From: Agrypnia vestita
Taxonomy: Eukaryota > Arthropoda > Insecta > Trichoptera > Phryganeidae
Assembly (NCBI GenBank): GCA_016648135.1
Contig: JADDOH010000165.1
Coordinates: 37,876-101,875, forward strand
Reading direction: 5' to 3'
DNA length: 64,000 bases
Shown: positions 44,091 through 56,960 of the stretch, in pieces
How the letters are laid out: each line of letters opens with the position of its first letter
How positions within the stretch are numbered: position 1 is the stretch's first letter
The notes under the pieces: model-generated
What the model saw: the letters and a program-made list of their open reading frames with translations, nothing else
Database searches by the model: none
What the model was told of the DNA's origin: nothing
Made by a program: the position numbers and the translations under genes

Positions 44091-44590
44091 AAAGTCGTGT
44101 AGAATAAATCGTTTAGTATCATTATGTTAATTTTAATAAGTCCTTGTAAACTAATAAGATTTAATAATTTATTATCCACCATATAATTTCCGGGATTCGT
44201 GTACAATTTAGTACGATTTGTGAACCTGAATTATCGTTCGTAAGAGATCGTCATTGTTTTAAACTAATAATTTGCATTGCTTCCATTATAATTACTGCAT
44301 AAACCCTTGTATAAAATTTGCTTACGGTAATAATCGTAACAAACTATTGTGACAAGTGGAGGATTACCCACCACAAAAACAGTAAAGTATATGCTATTGA
44401 ATCTGAAGATAATTGCACGCGTGTTATATAACTAACTAAAAGATAATGAATCTACAAGCATCTGAATGGAATCTAGTCCATTATTTCCACCGTGAAATAG
44501 CTGAAAAGCCGTTTTATATGATTTAACGAATATCTTCACCGAGCATGGACCAAATCGATTGCGAGCAGAGGGATATTCGGGAGCTGTAAG

Positions 44591-44744
44591 GATGGAGACG
44601 GGCTTGCAGATCAGCTGTGCCACGGGCGAGGAGGATGCGGCCTCGGAGACGACATCACCACGCACGGCGGTTTCGCGCCGCACGCGTCAAGAAATTCCCT
44701 ACAGAAATCTCTATTTAGCTCAGTTCATGCTTTCATATTTATAA
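44591..44744 (+). CDS. Unclassified GC-rich ORF, possible host exon
   Basis: ATG at 44591 has A at -3 and G at +4, a fair start context. It opens METGLQISCATGEEDAASE, then about 30 codons, ending at TAA 44742-44744. The first ~35 codons mostly end in G or C, unlike the AT-rich surroundings, which is what a real coding exon would show. The frame stays open upstream to about 44559. No protein family is recognised and no strong splice donor is visible. The opposite strand has a competing 83-codon frame (44432-44683). It may equally be a fragment of an unknown element. Confidence 0.2.
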
Positions 44745-44749
44745 TCGCT

Positions 44750-47700
44750 CGATTACCAGCCTTAGATCAGGATTAGTGGCTAATTAGAATCAATGCTCAT
44801 TAATACAACTTAGGTATAGATAGTCCGCGGTAGGAATCGGATAGCTAGGTACATTAACTATGTAACAATTTGTGCAATAAATCATGTTATTAAATTTAAT
44901 CTCTTTCAGTCCATTGTAAAGTCCACGTAAACTAGCCTAATCATATCCTGTATAGCCACTGTACGTCACAATTGACCGAGTCGAGCCCATAAGCCCTGGT
45001 CTTTTGCTCTACGGCGGCAGTCAGTGGAGGTGGAACTTCGGTCGGGCGGCTGCTAACTAAACGGAGCAGAAGTCTCTTCTAGACCTGACTCCACAGTACG
45101 GGAAGCGTGCCTTGGGAAAAAGACCTCGCAAAAAATAGCATCCGTCTCAAGTATGGCTCCTGTCCATATAAATGCCGCCCTTACAGAAGTTCCGTCTCGA
45201 TACACAATTAGTATATCTAAGATACGCAATAGTCAGCTCACTCCCAATTTGGAAGGGGTGGAAGAGGTGATAAAAAGTGGATTATGCTTAATGATGTGTC
45301 AAGTGTTATAGATAAATTGTTTTGACTTAGACACCAATTAGCTTGCATGGTTCTTCTGTCCACATTTTTTTATTCTGTTACTGTTCCTTTAGTACTTAAA
45401 TTAGTCGATATAAGAGTTCATATTCAACATGTTATTAAATGTGTGTCAATTATAATAGTTTATAAAATGTTTTCAACTGTATTATGGATCAATCAAAAGT
45501 TGTTTAGTAAAAAAATAAAAAAGCTTTGCATGACAATAAAATGTCTAAAAAGTGTTTCTGGCTTATTTTATAAGGGAGATATATGAACATACCTGAACAC
45601 AAACATTATATAAAAAAAATGTTTGCAAGCAGAATGAATCGAACTATATACTGTTTTTCATCAGTAAGCTTGTAAAATGAGTTAGGGAGTTAGTATGTAA
45701 TAATCCATAATATAAACTAATTTTAATATTACTCTTTAATGAAAACACATTTTATTGTGTGTTGCAATATTTAGAAAATTGTTCTATGATATCTATTTAA
45801 AACTAATTGGACAAATCATTAAGAAAGATTTACGGAAAAAAAATCTATCCAAAAACATTTCGTGGTAACCAAATATATTTGGATAAATAGATTTTTCTTC
45901 TATACTCGTACATATGTATTGCTAAGATTTATCTAATTTGTTAGGTATTTTGTATACAATCATTTGAGTTTTATTGTTTAACATCAACCGGTTTGACATG
46001 TCTGTTCTTTCGGCAAAGCAGTATGAAATTAGATCTAAACGTAAATTTTTGTTGATCTCCAAAATAAAGCTGTGTTATAATAAATAAAAATGTTATTACT
46101 TTACTTTCCGATTCCATCATTAGTATATTTTCGTTTTTACTTTTTTACATGGTTACATTTACGATGTAAAAAAAATTGTCTATGCACGGTGAGGAGTTAA
46201 AGCGAACTATAAAAATAATAAAATATTCTTATATCTGGGTATGTTCTGAGAATATTGTTAACGATTTTTTCCCAAGAGGGATGATTAATTAATTAAGATA
46301 AATTATATAAGTGTCACTGAGACGAAGCTATACGAGAAACGTGAGTGGATTTTTTTTATAATGAATATAGTATATTTATAAAGTATAATGAAAGCCCAGG
46401 GCTTACAATCTGCATGAGCTGGCTTAAGTGATCACACAATGTAACGTTCACCAATTCCATCGTGAAAACATCGACACATTATCAAATTTTTTAATGTTCC
46501 ATATATGTTCCAAATCTGATAATCTTTACTTGAATGGACTATGCTAGAGGCATCTGTAGTTTTTTTTTGTAGATTTTGCAGCTGGTTATGATAACTCTAT
46601 ATTTCTATTCAAAAAATATAGAGGTATCAAAAAGGACTTAGTATAAAAAAGACATGTACACGTATCTCATATAAACAATCTCTATGAGACTTGTGTAATT
46701 TATCTTAATTTAAGGATCAAAATATTCCACTATAGATGCCGAGTATTATTAGAATTCATAGGTTTAGTGGTAGATTTAGAGATTCATGCAGTGTTCATAA
46801 ATTCTTCAAATATTATTTAAACAACAGAACGGGTCAATGCACTAACTCAGCTACAAGTAACAGCTGTTATGATTACTAACGTTGCAACTCATCGCAACTA
46901 ATGAAATTTCGTACTCTCGAGATCACACAAAACTATAACTGGAAGAAGAACCTAGTAGAATGTGGTAACTTTATATAAATTAAGATTCTGACAATTTATA
47001 TTAATATATGTATACGTATTTGATCGTGAACAGATGATATAGTTTCTACCCAAACTGAGTAGACGTCGAGTTAGTATATCTAAGGTACCGCGAGGAATAT
47101 TATCATGGAAACGTTACCAAAATACGGTATAATTTTCAATTTATATTCTGTGAAGAATTTAATTATTATTTTATTTGTTTTTCTATATTGAATCCGTTGA
47201 TTTTATGGCCTCGATTTAAATACATCTACATAGAATTAATATCCAAGTGAAATTGATGCCATCGGCTGCCTGGTAGCTCGGAACGAAAAATATAAAAAAT
47301 AAATGTCTTTATTTAACATCCACAATTTTGAAATATGGAGCAATATTTCAAGGGTTGCCAGATGACAGACAATAAAATATATACATATTGCTGCGAGCAC
47401 TGGGTATGGAAATGGTATCTTCTGGATTAGATCACGTATTTTGTCAATGGATACCTTGAAGAAGTATTGAGCATTGTAAAATAATGTTAATTTGAAATGA
47501 ATTTTTACTGAAAGTTTGTTTATGAAAAATGATAGACGGCATACAACAGAAGATTCATAAGAGTCCATCAGAAGTTCAAAAATCTACTGAACACTGAAGC
47601 CCTGAAAATTTTGTTTATTAATAATTATTATATCAATATTATGGGTAACAATAACCAAACCAAAGATGTGGATTGAACAAGAGTAGTAACTGAAGTAAAA

Positions 47701-47980
47701 GTTGGTCATAAATTAAAAAGAAATTCAATTCTTCGTGTAATTTACATATACTATGCTAATTTACAATCCACCATAAATTTACAATAAAAGTATAATAACT
47801 TGAGGATTCTCACTCTGAACTTTTGTATTTTCTTAGTGTGGAAAACAAATAAATTCAATAATAATTATACCGTAATACATCGATTATAAAACGCACCCTT
47901 AATTTTTTAAACTAGAAATAATAAAGTTAATAAATACTTTCTTATAAAAAAATATAAATATATTTATTTGTTGCAAAAAT
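44750..47980. other. No gene recognised
   Basis: Mostly AT-rich. 44920-45200 is GC-richer without a recognisable frame. 46393-46500 is copy 2 (minus) of the 33735 repeat. A 110-codon minus-strand frame (47236-47568) is hydrophobic but has no known domain. Confidence 0.35.
46393..46500 (-). repeat. Dispersed ~100-bp repeat, copy 2 of 3
   Basis: Reverse complement carries CACGATGGAATTGGTGAACG, CTTAAGCCAGCTCATGCAG and TGTAAGCCCTGGGCT, as at 33735 and 57355. Confidence 0.65.
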
Positions 47981-47984
47981 GAAA

Positions 47985-48540
47985 TATATTTATTTATTTT
48001 ATTTATTTATTTATTTAACGCCCTTATGGGCTTTTACAATATACAGAATATTTTTTTTTAAAAGATAACATAAGACAGTTAAAATAATAAAAATCAGTTA
48101 AAAGTTACAATAATAATAGTTAAAAGGTAATAATAATAATAATAATAATAAAGAAAAACATAAGAAAAACATAAAAACATAAGATAAAATAATAATAAAG
48201 TTAAAGGTACAAATAATAATAGTTAAAGGTAAAATAGAAAGATTTATTGTCCATTTCCATTTCGTTGGGATGTAAACAATTGTATCAGCTTTGTCCTATA
48301 AACAGTTATACTATCAGCAAAAATGTCGGCCGCCTCTGCATGTTCATTCCCTAATGAGTGTAATCTGGGAATTACAGAGTTTGCTAATGCATTAGTTCTG
48401 ACACTTCCACTATAATAGAACAATGCACTGTGACTTGATGACCTCGATGGAGCATATAAGTCGATCAGACTAATAATCTGGGGGCAATCAATCAAACTAT
48501 TTACGATCCTATAAAGAAATATTAGGTCTGTTACAGTTAA
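47985..48540 (-). pseudogene. LINE C, 3' end of reverse transcriptase ORF and tail
   Basis: Minus strand: IDCPQIISLIDLYAPSRSSS, then VIPRLHSLGNEHAEAADIF and KLIQLFTSQ. The order D-CP--L--I----P, then -PR---LGN, then D-F--S--R is the C-terminal segment of Jockey/CR1-type LINE transcriptases. The ORF ends at 48244; a 3' UTR with AATAAT and TTTATTTA repeats runs to about 47985, the element's 3' terminus. It is heavily 5'-truncated. Confidence 0.65.
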
Positions 48541-48544
48541 ATAT

Positions 48545-49685
48545 ATGTTAATTATTTATGCACTTTGGTCATCAGAAGCGGATACAGGCCGATTTTTCGG
48601 TCATGGCGCCTCATGGATTTGTTGTGTACTGATGTCCGCTGAAAGCGATTTTTCACGGACCAAGCTAATGAGCTAATGATCGGACGATTCTATAATTGAT
48701 TTTGATTTTTTTTTCAAGCAGCAGATAGCCATTCAGTGTACCCTCTGCCGTGGTGAGAGGTTGTCGAATATAAGACGGAGCATCTCGAATACAGAGACAT
48801 CAAAATACGAAGAAAAATTGCGTCTTGTAATTGATGCAATACGGTATTTCAGTTTTAGGAGAAAATACACGAGCGGGAGACGAATGGATTATATTAAGAT
48901 TGTATATGTAGTATCTTAATTCCCTTAGAATAACGAGCACACCCTCAACTGAAGTGTCACTTATCGCGGTATTTATAAACCTTTTGTAATCGTGTCATGT
49001 CATTTCCTTTCCTCGCTTGGAAAATCAAGTCACATGGAAACGGTTTTCCCTTAAAGCAAATGTTAAGCTGTCATCACGTGAATCTTGGTGCGAATGATCC
49101 TCTCGAGTATTTGTAGGGGTCGGGGAACAGGGGTGTTGCGAGTGTCGCGCTCGTGCGGACTGCGGACTTCCATTATTGTGTACGGTGGTCGACCGCAAAA
49201 GGCAACCCTTGACCCGACCGGTGGGCTGGGACCCACGGCACACAACGTGGGGTAGGTGTTGGCAAACATTAATTTACTTAAACGAGCGCGCCAAAAAGCC
49301 CCCTCGTAGATAAAAGTCACGAAATATAATTATGCCCCGGCTTTATCCATCGCGTTAAGCTGTTGAAATGCGAGGCTTCCCACAAAACAGAATAAAAATA
49401 AAATAATGCGCGTAGCCCCGTTATCCGATATGTAGAACATAAAATTTAATAAATTGCTGGCGCCAAAAAAATAATAATTTCGTAACAGGAAGGTACAACA
49501 TCACCTTTAATAATAAAATTTAACTTAATGGTTTAGTTTACGAAAGAAAGTTCCGAATGCCATTTCGTTTCTCCATAATTTCTAACATTAAATCACACTT
49601 GCCACGTTCAGCATTAAATAGTTACGAATTTTATGCAATGAAAAATTCAGGATTCTTAAAATGTGTTATGGGGTATGTTTTGTAA
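48545..49685. other. No gene recognised
   Basis: Mixed composition. 49025-49320 is GC-richer with two overlapping minus-strand frames and no recognisable protein. Confidence 0.35.
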
Positions 49686-49689
49686 AATA

Positions 49690-50070
49690 TTTCATCATCA
49701 TCAGCCGTTTTCTATCATCTACTGGATGGAAGGCCTCCCCTTGTGTTTCCTACTTTTCTCTGTTCTCTGACACGTTTTTTTTCACAGAATTCGATGATTA
49801 CGTCAGTCCAACGATTATCGATCGTCGGAGTAATGTGGCCTACCCATTGCCATTTAACTTTCTTAGCTCAAATAATTTTATCAACTTCTCTTGTCTGCTC
49901 GCTTATCTACACTTTCTTTTCCTGTATCTGCATACACTTCAGGTTTATTTGTGTTACATTAGGTTGTTGCACCTGTCTTTTGTTGGGTTCCATATTTTGC
50001 AACCATACATAAGCACCGGAGTACAATGTGCGCTTTGTTTGAATACTTTTCGTTTTAGTGTTTTAGAGTT
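49690..50070 (-). pseudogene. LINE D, C-terminal reverse transcriptase relic
   Basis: Minus strand: TLYSGAYVWLQNMEP (matching the usual L-YG-E-W-L--), then ISEQTREVDKII, then AKKVKWQWVGHITPTIDNRW and TDVIIEFCEKK. K-KW-W-GH-----D-RW is a hallmark of a common insect LINE C-terminus. There are stops and frame changes. It is distinct from the RTE-like family, which has LRWFGHVERM instead. Confidence 0.72.
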
Positions 50071-50224
50071 TTAGTTTGTAGTGGAAGATTATTTCTGAAA
50101 ATCTGAATGCGATTACTAAGTTATTATTAAGTTATTTGCATTTTATAGTAGGTCCAATCCATTTTAAATGATCCAGAATTTTCGGCCATCTTAGAAAAAG
50201 ATCATATTTTGTCAGTGAATTCAA

Positions 50225-50470
50225 TTATGTTTTAGTATCTTCTGTGTGCAGTTTTCTGGGATATTCTGCCGTGTATATGTGACCTCTCTGGTCGACGTTT
50301 CGGAACCCATTGCAAGGGCCATCATCAGGGCTGATGTGGAGTATGTATTGATGTGTAGGTTACGCACTGGCGTGCAATACCGTACCGAAGTCAGAGTGTG
50401 TCCATGTTTGTGTTAAGTACCATATCCAAAGCAGGATGTGTATAAATGTGGAGGTGGAATAATCAAAAAC
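50225..50470 (-). repeat. PLE terminal fragment
   Basis: Reverse complement of the 40.4-40.7 kb terminal repeat, including the core and CACGGCAGAATATCCCAGAA. No coding sequence attached. Confidence 0.8.
50297..50328 (-). ncRNA. Hammerhead ribozyme-like core
   Basis: Minus strand CTGATGA, then GGCCC/GGGTTCC stem II (imperfect), then GAAAC. Confidence 0.55.
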
Positions 50471-50474
50471 ATAT

Positions 50475-52400
50475 TATTACGTAAGTTAAAATGACTTTGA
50501 TTTGTAGGCCAGATTGTACTGAACACAATGCAGTTTATTTGAAAATCCTAGGATAACCCAGTGCTGAGTCATTTTAAAAATTACTGATACCTGAAAATGC
50601 TAAAAACGGCATACGGAATGTAACAAATATTATTGTTATTATATATTATTAATAATACGAATATTATTACACAAATTATCTATACTATGAAGTTTATAGA
50701 TAACTTTAAATAAAAGTTTATATAAAAAAACATATATTATACAATAAAAGTAAAAAAATATATAGTTTTAACTATTATGCAATGCATCGACAAAATATTT
50801 TTTTTCTGAATTGGTCAAGCAATCACTTTTTTTGGATCACTAAGAATGGATATACCCAGTATCCAAACAAATTACTCACCTGATTTGATGTATTATGTGG
50901 ACATTAGGTATACAATTTGGGAATGCGTCCGATGTTATTACGCCTATTTGTACGTTACCCTCCCCAAAACGTGAGTAAAGTAAAACCAAGGGGTATCACG
51001 AATATTGATCAATCCGACATGTCTGTCGGCATAATCTCACCTTCGATTTCGCATGCAACAGGTCGGGTAGAAAAAGTGCAAATGTCGTGCCATGAATATC
51101 GATGTAATAAAATCTCGATTGTCGTGAATGTCAAGCGAAACTCCAGGTGTGTTCTCACGTGGCACGATTGGAATCCAGATCAAGGATAAATATTAATATT
51201 ACGCGTCATGAGGGAGGTAAGCCCGACCGCGAACCAACAAAACCGAGAGGAATATTTTGGGCTTGCTGACAACATAAAAATAACGTCCTAGTATTTGTCA
51301 ACAAGTATTTTTTTAAATATCTTTGTGCATTTTAAATTATTATATTTTTATATAACTTTTTAATGTAGATAGTAGAAAATGGACAAAATCAATGATTAAT
51401 TTATTAATTGATCGAATAATATTGTGAAGAAAGAATTGAAGAAAAAAAGATAACCACCTAGCAAAATCTCATAGAGGAACTTATTCAAGTATGGTATGAC
51501 AGTCGAAAAATAAAAAAGAGCTGCAAAAATTTGATACACAGCATGCCGACTAGGATTAAATTTCTGCTAAAGAACAAAGGAATGTTCACCAAATACTAGA
51601 TATAAACCATTAATGTAATTACGGTAATTATATGTCATTAAAGTTTGAAAAGAAAAAATTGTTTGAGTCTAATAATCTGCACACGTCTGTATATGTTCAT
51701 TTTAATAAATTGGATGAATAGTTATGTCAGGTTAAATAACTAGGCCAGCATTAAATAATTGTAGTAAGTAAGATGAATGATAATATTATGTAAGATTAGT
51801 TGCTGCGTTATCACGTATGGTACTATCAAGTATACTCGTTCTGAGATAGACAACTAAACTCGCATTTTAGTGAAAAATTAATGAAATAAGGAGAAAGGAG
51901 AAATAGAAAACAATTTACAAAATTTATTTTTATATATTTTTAATAAAAATAACTATTTTTAAATATAAAAGTGATGCGTGCATGGAATACATGTACCTCA
52001 ATATTCTTATCATTTACAAACTAGGTCTCCTGGAATAAGGCCTCAACCCTCAACCACTGGATTATTAGGTGGGTGTCTTATTCACTATATTAATGTCGTT
52101 TTGTAAATATTTAGAGTCTTAAGAAAAGTTTCATCAATAAGTGACATTACATTTATTACAGAAAATTAGGGAAATTACACAATTTTATTATGATTCAAGA
52201 TTTTAAAGAAAGCTTGCAGTATGAAGCAGAAGAAAAGACAACACAATTATAATAAAATGGATATGTACCGTTTTAATTTGTTGTATTATAAAAATAATTG
52301 TCAAGTAAATTTTTAATGAGATTTGATAATTATAACAATGCAAACAAGCGGTTATTATTCATATCTATAAAGGTGAGAATAGACAAGATAGTATTAATTA
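50475..52400. other. No gene recognised
   Basis: AT-rich except 50920-51190, where a 90-codon plus-strand frame (first ATG at 50922) has balanced composition but no known domain. Confidence 0.35.
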
Positions 52401-52985
52401 TCGACCTATTCTAATGCTTAATGTCCTTGCAAAAAATAATTGAAACTGTAACCAAAAATAGGCTTTCAAAATTCTTAATTAGAAATGAGATTTTCTCTGA
52501 CCATCAATATGGATTTAGACCTAAAGTTGGAACTGGTGATGCTATAATGAAACTAACCTCATCAATAGTAGAAAAAATAGACAAAGGTCATAACGTTGTA
52601 ACAATCTTTTTGGACCTGGCAAAGTCCTTTAAGCGTTCTATGTGAATTATCTATAGGGGGAAAAATATTTTTAAATATAATTTAATTCACGTTCATGGAC
52701 ACATATTCATGAAAAAAGCGAATTAGATCTTAAATTGCTCATGGATTGGTTAAATGATAATCTTCTATCACTAAACATAAAAACAAAATTCATAACTTAT
52801 AGTATTAATAATTCCATACATCAATCCACAATACCGAAACTCAAAGTACACAAATCTGATAAAAAATTATGCCAAAAAGAATGTCCTTGCGATACAATAG
52901 AACAAGTCCAAAACATAAAATATCTTGGTATTATTATTGACAATAGAATGAGATGGGAAGAACAGATTACTGCACTGTCTAATAA

Positions 52986-54184
52986 CTAACTAACTAACTA
53001 ACTTACCATCACGCCGTTTCCCCGGGGGGTAGGCAGAGAGGATAGAGCGCCATACTCCTCTGTCCTGACATACAACTTTCGCTTCGTCTACATTCATACA
53101 TCTTCGCATGCAAGCTCGACGGTTGTTCATGCTCCTAACAGGACCATCTTCCAGTATCTGGTTAATCTGGTCATGCCACGTCTTCCGTGGTCGCCCTCTC
53201 TTTCTGGCGCCGTCAACACTTGCATCATATATCTTTCTTACCATTCTTTCCTCATTCATTCGCTCAACATGCCCAAACCACCTGAGCGACCCTATTTTTA
53301 TTCTGTGTATTATGCTACAATCAGCTTTACATTCATTCCTAATATCTTCATTCTTTACTCTATCATACATGGATTTACCACACATACGTCAAAGGGACCT
53401 CATCTCCACTGCATTCAATCTACTTTCGTTCCTCTTCTGCCAGCTCCAGGCTTCACTTCCATATATTAGTGTCGGTACCAGAACTCCATTATGTACCGCT
53501 AGTTTTGCCTCGGTAGACAAATTTCTATTAGAAATGATTGCATTCAAAGCACCGTTCATCCTATTCCCGGCAGTCACTCTCCTCTCTATATCTTTCTCAA
53601 CACTCCCTCTTCTATCGAACATACTTCCCAAGTACACAAATTTATCTACTTGTTCCAAACAATCATTGCCTAGTAGTATTTCACACGTTGTCTTACTTTC
53701 CTCCTTCTCGAATACCATTACTTTTGACTTCTTTATATTCATAATAAGGTCACTTTCCTTGCATACATCATACATCCTGCTAACTAGACTTTGTAGGTCT
53801 TGTTCGCTATTTGCCATTAATACTGCATCAGCCGCGTACAGTAAACAGCATACAATCAAATCACTCATTTTCGCTCCTACATTCATACATTCCAGTTCTT
53901 TCACACAATTATCCATATACAAGTTGAACAGCCATGGAGACATTACGCAACCCTGTTTGACACCTTTTGTTATATCAAACCATGGTGTGAATGATCCATT
54001 GATTCTTACACACGCAGTACTCCCCTCGTAAAGGGATGCAACTGCGTGTATAAGTTTACTGTTCACCTTGTAATCAGAGAGTATCTTCCATAACCTTCCT
54101 CTTATAGCTCTATCATAAGCCTTTTGCAGATCTAAAAATGCACAGAAAAGTTTTTGGTTTTTCGCTAAAAACTTTTCCGTCAAC
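52986..54184 (-). mobile_element. RTE-like LINE, 5'-truncated, with 13-bp target duplication
   Basis: The minus strand runs from 54184 to 52986 and ends in a (GTTA)n-type tail (CTAACTAACTAACTTACC on the plus strand at 52986). CACTGTCT(A/G)ATAA lies on both sides (52973-52985 and 54184-54196), a 13-bp target-site duplication with one mismatch. A microsatellite 3' tail and a short insert are typical of RTE-clade elements. It is the best-preserved copy of a family with at least four other fragments in this window. Confidence 0.88.
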
Positions 54185-54186
54185 AC
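52990..54186 (-). pseudogene. RTE-like LINE reverse transcriptase, one internal stop and a dead active site
   Basis: Frame 54186 to 53389: LFCAFLDLQKAYDRAIRG (motif A with Asp), GVKQGCVMSPWLFNLYMDN (motif B), CLLYAADAVLMANSE (motif C), FVYLGSMFDRRGSVEKDIER, VLVPTLIYGSEAWSWQKRN. After one in-frame TGA (near 53391), the same frame continues to 52990: IHRIKIGSLRWFGHVERMNE, KRGRPRKTWHDQINQIL, SILSAYPPGKRR. Motif C reads YAAD where functional enzymes have YADD: the first catalytic Asp is Ala (codon at 53830-53832), so this copy could not polymerise DNA. The endonuclease and start are missing. Confidence 0.9.
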
Positions 54187-54809
54187 TGTCTGATAAGCTT
54201 CGTATACTATCTTTATCTACAGAGAGATAAGAAATATATTAGACACGGACACAATGAAAACTGTTTACTTCGCCCTATGCCAATCATCATTAATGTATGG
54301 GATACAAGCTGGGGTGGATGCGCATCATCGATATTAGATGTTCTTGAAAAAACACAAAAATGTATTCTAAAAGTAATTATGAAAAAATCCTCGATGTTCC
54401 CATCAAACGAACTCTTTACCGTATATAAGGTTCTTGATATCAGATAACTGTATGTTAAAACAGCATTATGTAGATTTGACTATAATAGGGAACTAGCATA
54501 CAGAACTCAACAAACAAAACCCACTAGACAATGAACCTACTCAAATCCCATTCATGAAAACCACATTTGGTCAGCCTCACTATTCTTTTATTGCTCCCAA
54601 AATATTCAATACGCTCACTGAAACTGTCAAAAACATCACCAATGTAAAAAAACTATATTAACAATTTTACATGCTAAAAATCGAACTTCTTTAGATAATA
54701 TTTTCCGTAATATCATCTCATCTTCCAATACTACCTAATTATCTAATTAAATAAATTATTCTTTAACTATAGATTGGAACGTTTATGTCTAAATATTATA
54801 CTCGGTATA

Positions 54810-55858
54810 ATCTCAGTTTCATTTAAAATTATTCTAATTTATAAATTTTCAGTGTTTTATACAAATCTTATCCTAATTAAATTTTTTTATTCTTACTTTA
54901 GCGACACACGTCAGAATACCTCATAAATATTTGCCATGTTATCTTTATTCTTTTCACTTTCTTATTATTTTTAATTATTAGCTTGTATCATTGTTTATAT
55001 CGCCACCTTGGGACACGCTTATCCTTTTAGGTGAGGATTTGTAATTGTTGAAAGAAAGAAAGAAAAATGTGGGGAGAGGCAGGAAGGAAATCGGAGATAG
55101 GGAGGAAGTGAGCAGGATTTTAATAATTATTACTTATTTTATATGACTGATGAATAAGAAATAATTTTTAAAAGTAATCTATGTTTCACTTCATTTCATC
55201 CTCTAATTTTTTCTTCTCTTATCTTTCCTATACATATCTTTCATCTTTCATATTTTCTGTAAAATTGTCTGAAATAAAAAAAAAATAAAAAACCTGATAT
55301 TGAGTCAAACAGACGCCCGGGCCTGATAAAAATTCTCTGAAATGGCACACCTCAAATTTCAGTGCACGTACTCCGCACGCTTACTATTTACTAATCAACA
55401 ACTGGGCGGGCACGCTCCGTGCGCCACCCCGCGCGTGCCCACATCACTGTCGCCACTGACGAGTCACAACGAGTACGCCCCTGTTTTGTGATACAAGATA
55501 CGTAATTAATTATTTTTAATAAGGCCACATTACACCTTTTCACATTCCACATTGTAAAACATTAAAAAAAACATAGTAAATCAAAATAAATCCAATCACA
55601 CACAAAATTTGCATTTTTTTCAATATTTCTGACTTATTTTTTGCAAAACGTTGGACTCTCATTACAGTAACTTATACCTAATATGAAAAATTCATTCCCT
55701 TTAATACAAGTCAAATAAAATTATAAAAACCTACCAATTCCAATTGGAATTTCTTCAGAGTTTTTATTATTTTATTAAACTTTTTGAAACGACTGAATTT
55801 TACATAATCGATATAAGTAAATAATACTTCAACTTTTTGTAATAAAAAGTCTGAAATA
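54810..55858. other. LINE B 3' UTR, then no gene
   Basis: 54800-55060 is probably the LINE B 3' UTR ending in a (GAAA)n run at about 55050. A GC-rich patch with CGGGCACGCTCCG near 55408 follows, then AT-rich DNA. No ORF of note. Confidence 0.4.
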
Positions 55859-55860
55859 TT

Positions 55861-55985
55861 AAAAAAAAAATGCACACTTTGATATTGCATAATGCCATAA
55901 CTACTGATATTAGGTCATGGTTGCTTGAAAATTTTCGACTCGTAACCATGGCAGGAATCCCCCTTTAAAGAATTGTGGACTAGCT
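55861..55985 (+). repeat. MITE-family repeat, copy 1
   Basis: A run of A, then ATGCACACTTTGATATTGCA, and AACCATGGCAGGAATCC, parallel to 57086-57215 in the MITE at 56961. Confidence 0.7.
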
Positions 55986-56960
55986 CTGTTACACCCTGTA
56001 CCTATATCTAAAAATATTTGGTTGCAACTACGATAGGAACAAGGCTCATTTCCTTTCCAAGGAACGACGAAACTATTTTCGCCATAGTCACCATTTATGA
56101 TTGCCAGAAATCTGATAATGTACATATACATATGTATATAGTCGTATGTAAATGATAAATATATTGATATACATAGATAGATTTTTCCCTATTTGTACTT
56201 TTTTTTAATTGATTTATCTGATTTGTTTGAAAAATCTTCTAAATTGCAACTTCATAATAAAATGTATTTTTCATTAAAAAACAATATTTTTCTGTATTTA
56301 ATGTTAGCGTGGGCTTTAAATGTTAATAATAAACGGAATCGGGACTTAATTGTCGTTCTAAAAATAATATCAGTCGGTTGCTAAAAATAAAACACGGATT
56401 GCTGAATAAAACGAACTATTTTTTTAGATTATTTAAAATGTCTAACCACGCTAAAAGAATTACAAGAATACTAGGAACCATAAAAATAAAATTAAAATAT
56501 AGATACTTATAAACAAGCATAAGGGATACGAAACTTCATATATGAATTTATACACTGTGATATAACCATAGTGACAAACTCCGAAGAACGGTAAAGGAAT
56601 TTAATGGGGATAGAAAATTGTTGGCGGAGTGAATTAAAAAAATCACAGGTCAACCAATTTTTGAAACTATCATTTTCTTTACTTTATAACTGTTACGTGG
56701 ATCATAAATATTTTAATAACGACAAAACGAAGCAAAAAAGTCGCGTACCAGTGAGAGCTAACCTGAGTTGTTCCGTCGGCGGCGCGGCGCGGCGTGGCGT
56801 TCAAAATAATTTTACAAATTATAACTTTACTGTAAAACATGAGACATAAATATTGCACATCAAATTTATGTTTTCTATTAAAATATTTCAACCATAGATG
56901 GCGATAACACAGTTTTATCAATATGTAAAATAAGTTACGTAAATAACATATATTTAGGGG

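Larger units (their letters stand above)
52405..54800 (+). mobile_element. LINE B copy 2, interrupted by an RTE-like LINE
   Basis: Plus strand, left part: SLQKIIETVTKNRLSKFLIR and QYGFRPKVGTGDAIMKL (RT fingers), FLDLAKSF (motif A region, then a stop), WLNDNLLSLNIKTKF and NIKYLGIIIDNRMRW. It stops at the insert and resumes at about 54197 with IRNILDTDTMKTVYFALCQS, ASSILDVLEKTQKCILKVI and MKKSSMFPSNELFTVYK. Both sides are one Jockey-like transcriptase. The 3' UTR extends to about 55060. The palm active site between motifs is not preserved. Confidence 0.82.

Noticed and set aside
44180..44380. LTR end with primer-binding site (TGTGACAAGTGG)
   Set aside because: I could not match it confidently to a tRNA 3' end, and no LTR partner is present.
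47236..47568. 110-codon hydrophobic minus-strand frame
   Set aside because: No recognisable family, and composition is consistent with AT-rich chance.
53108..54031. 307-codon plus-strand frame
   Set aside because: It is the antisense shadow of the RTE-like reverse transcriptase on the minus strand, which has family motifs.
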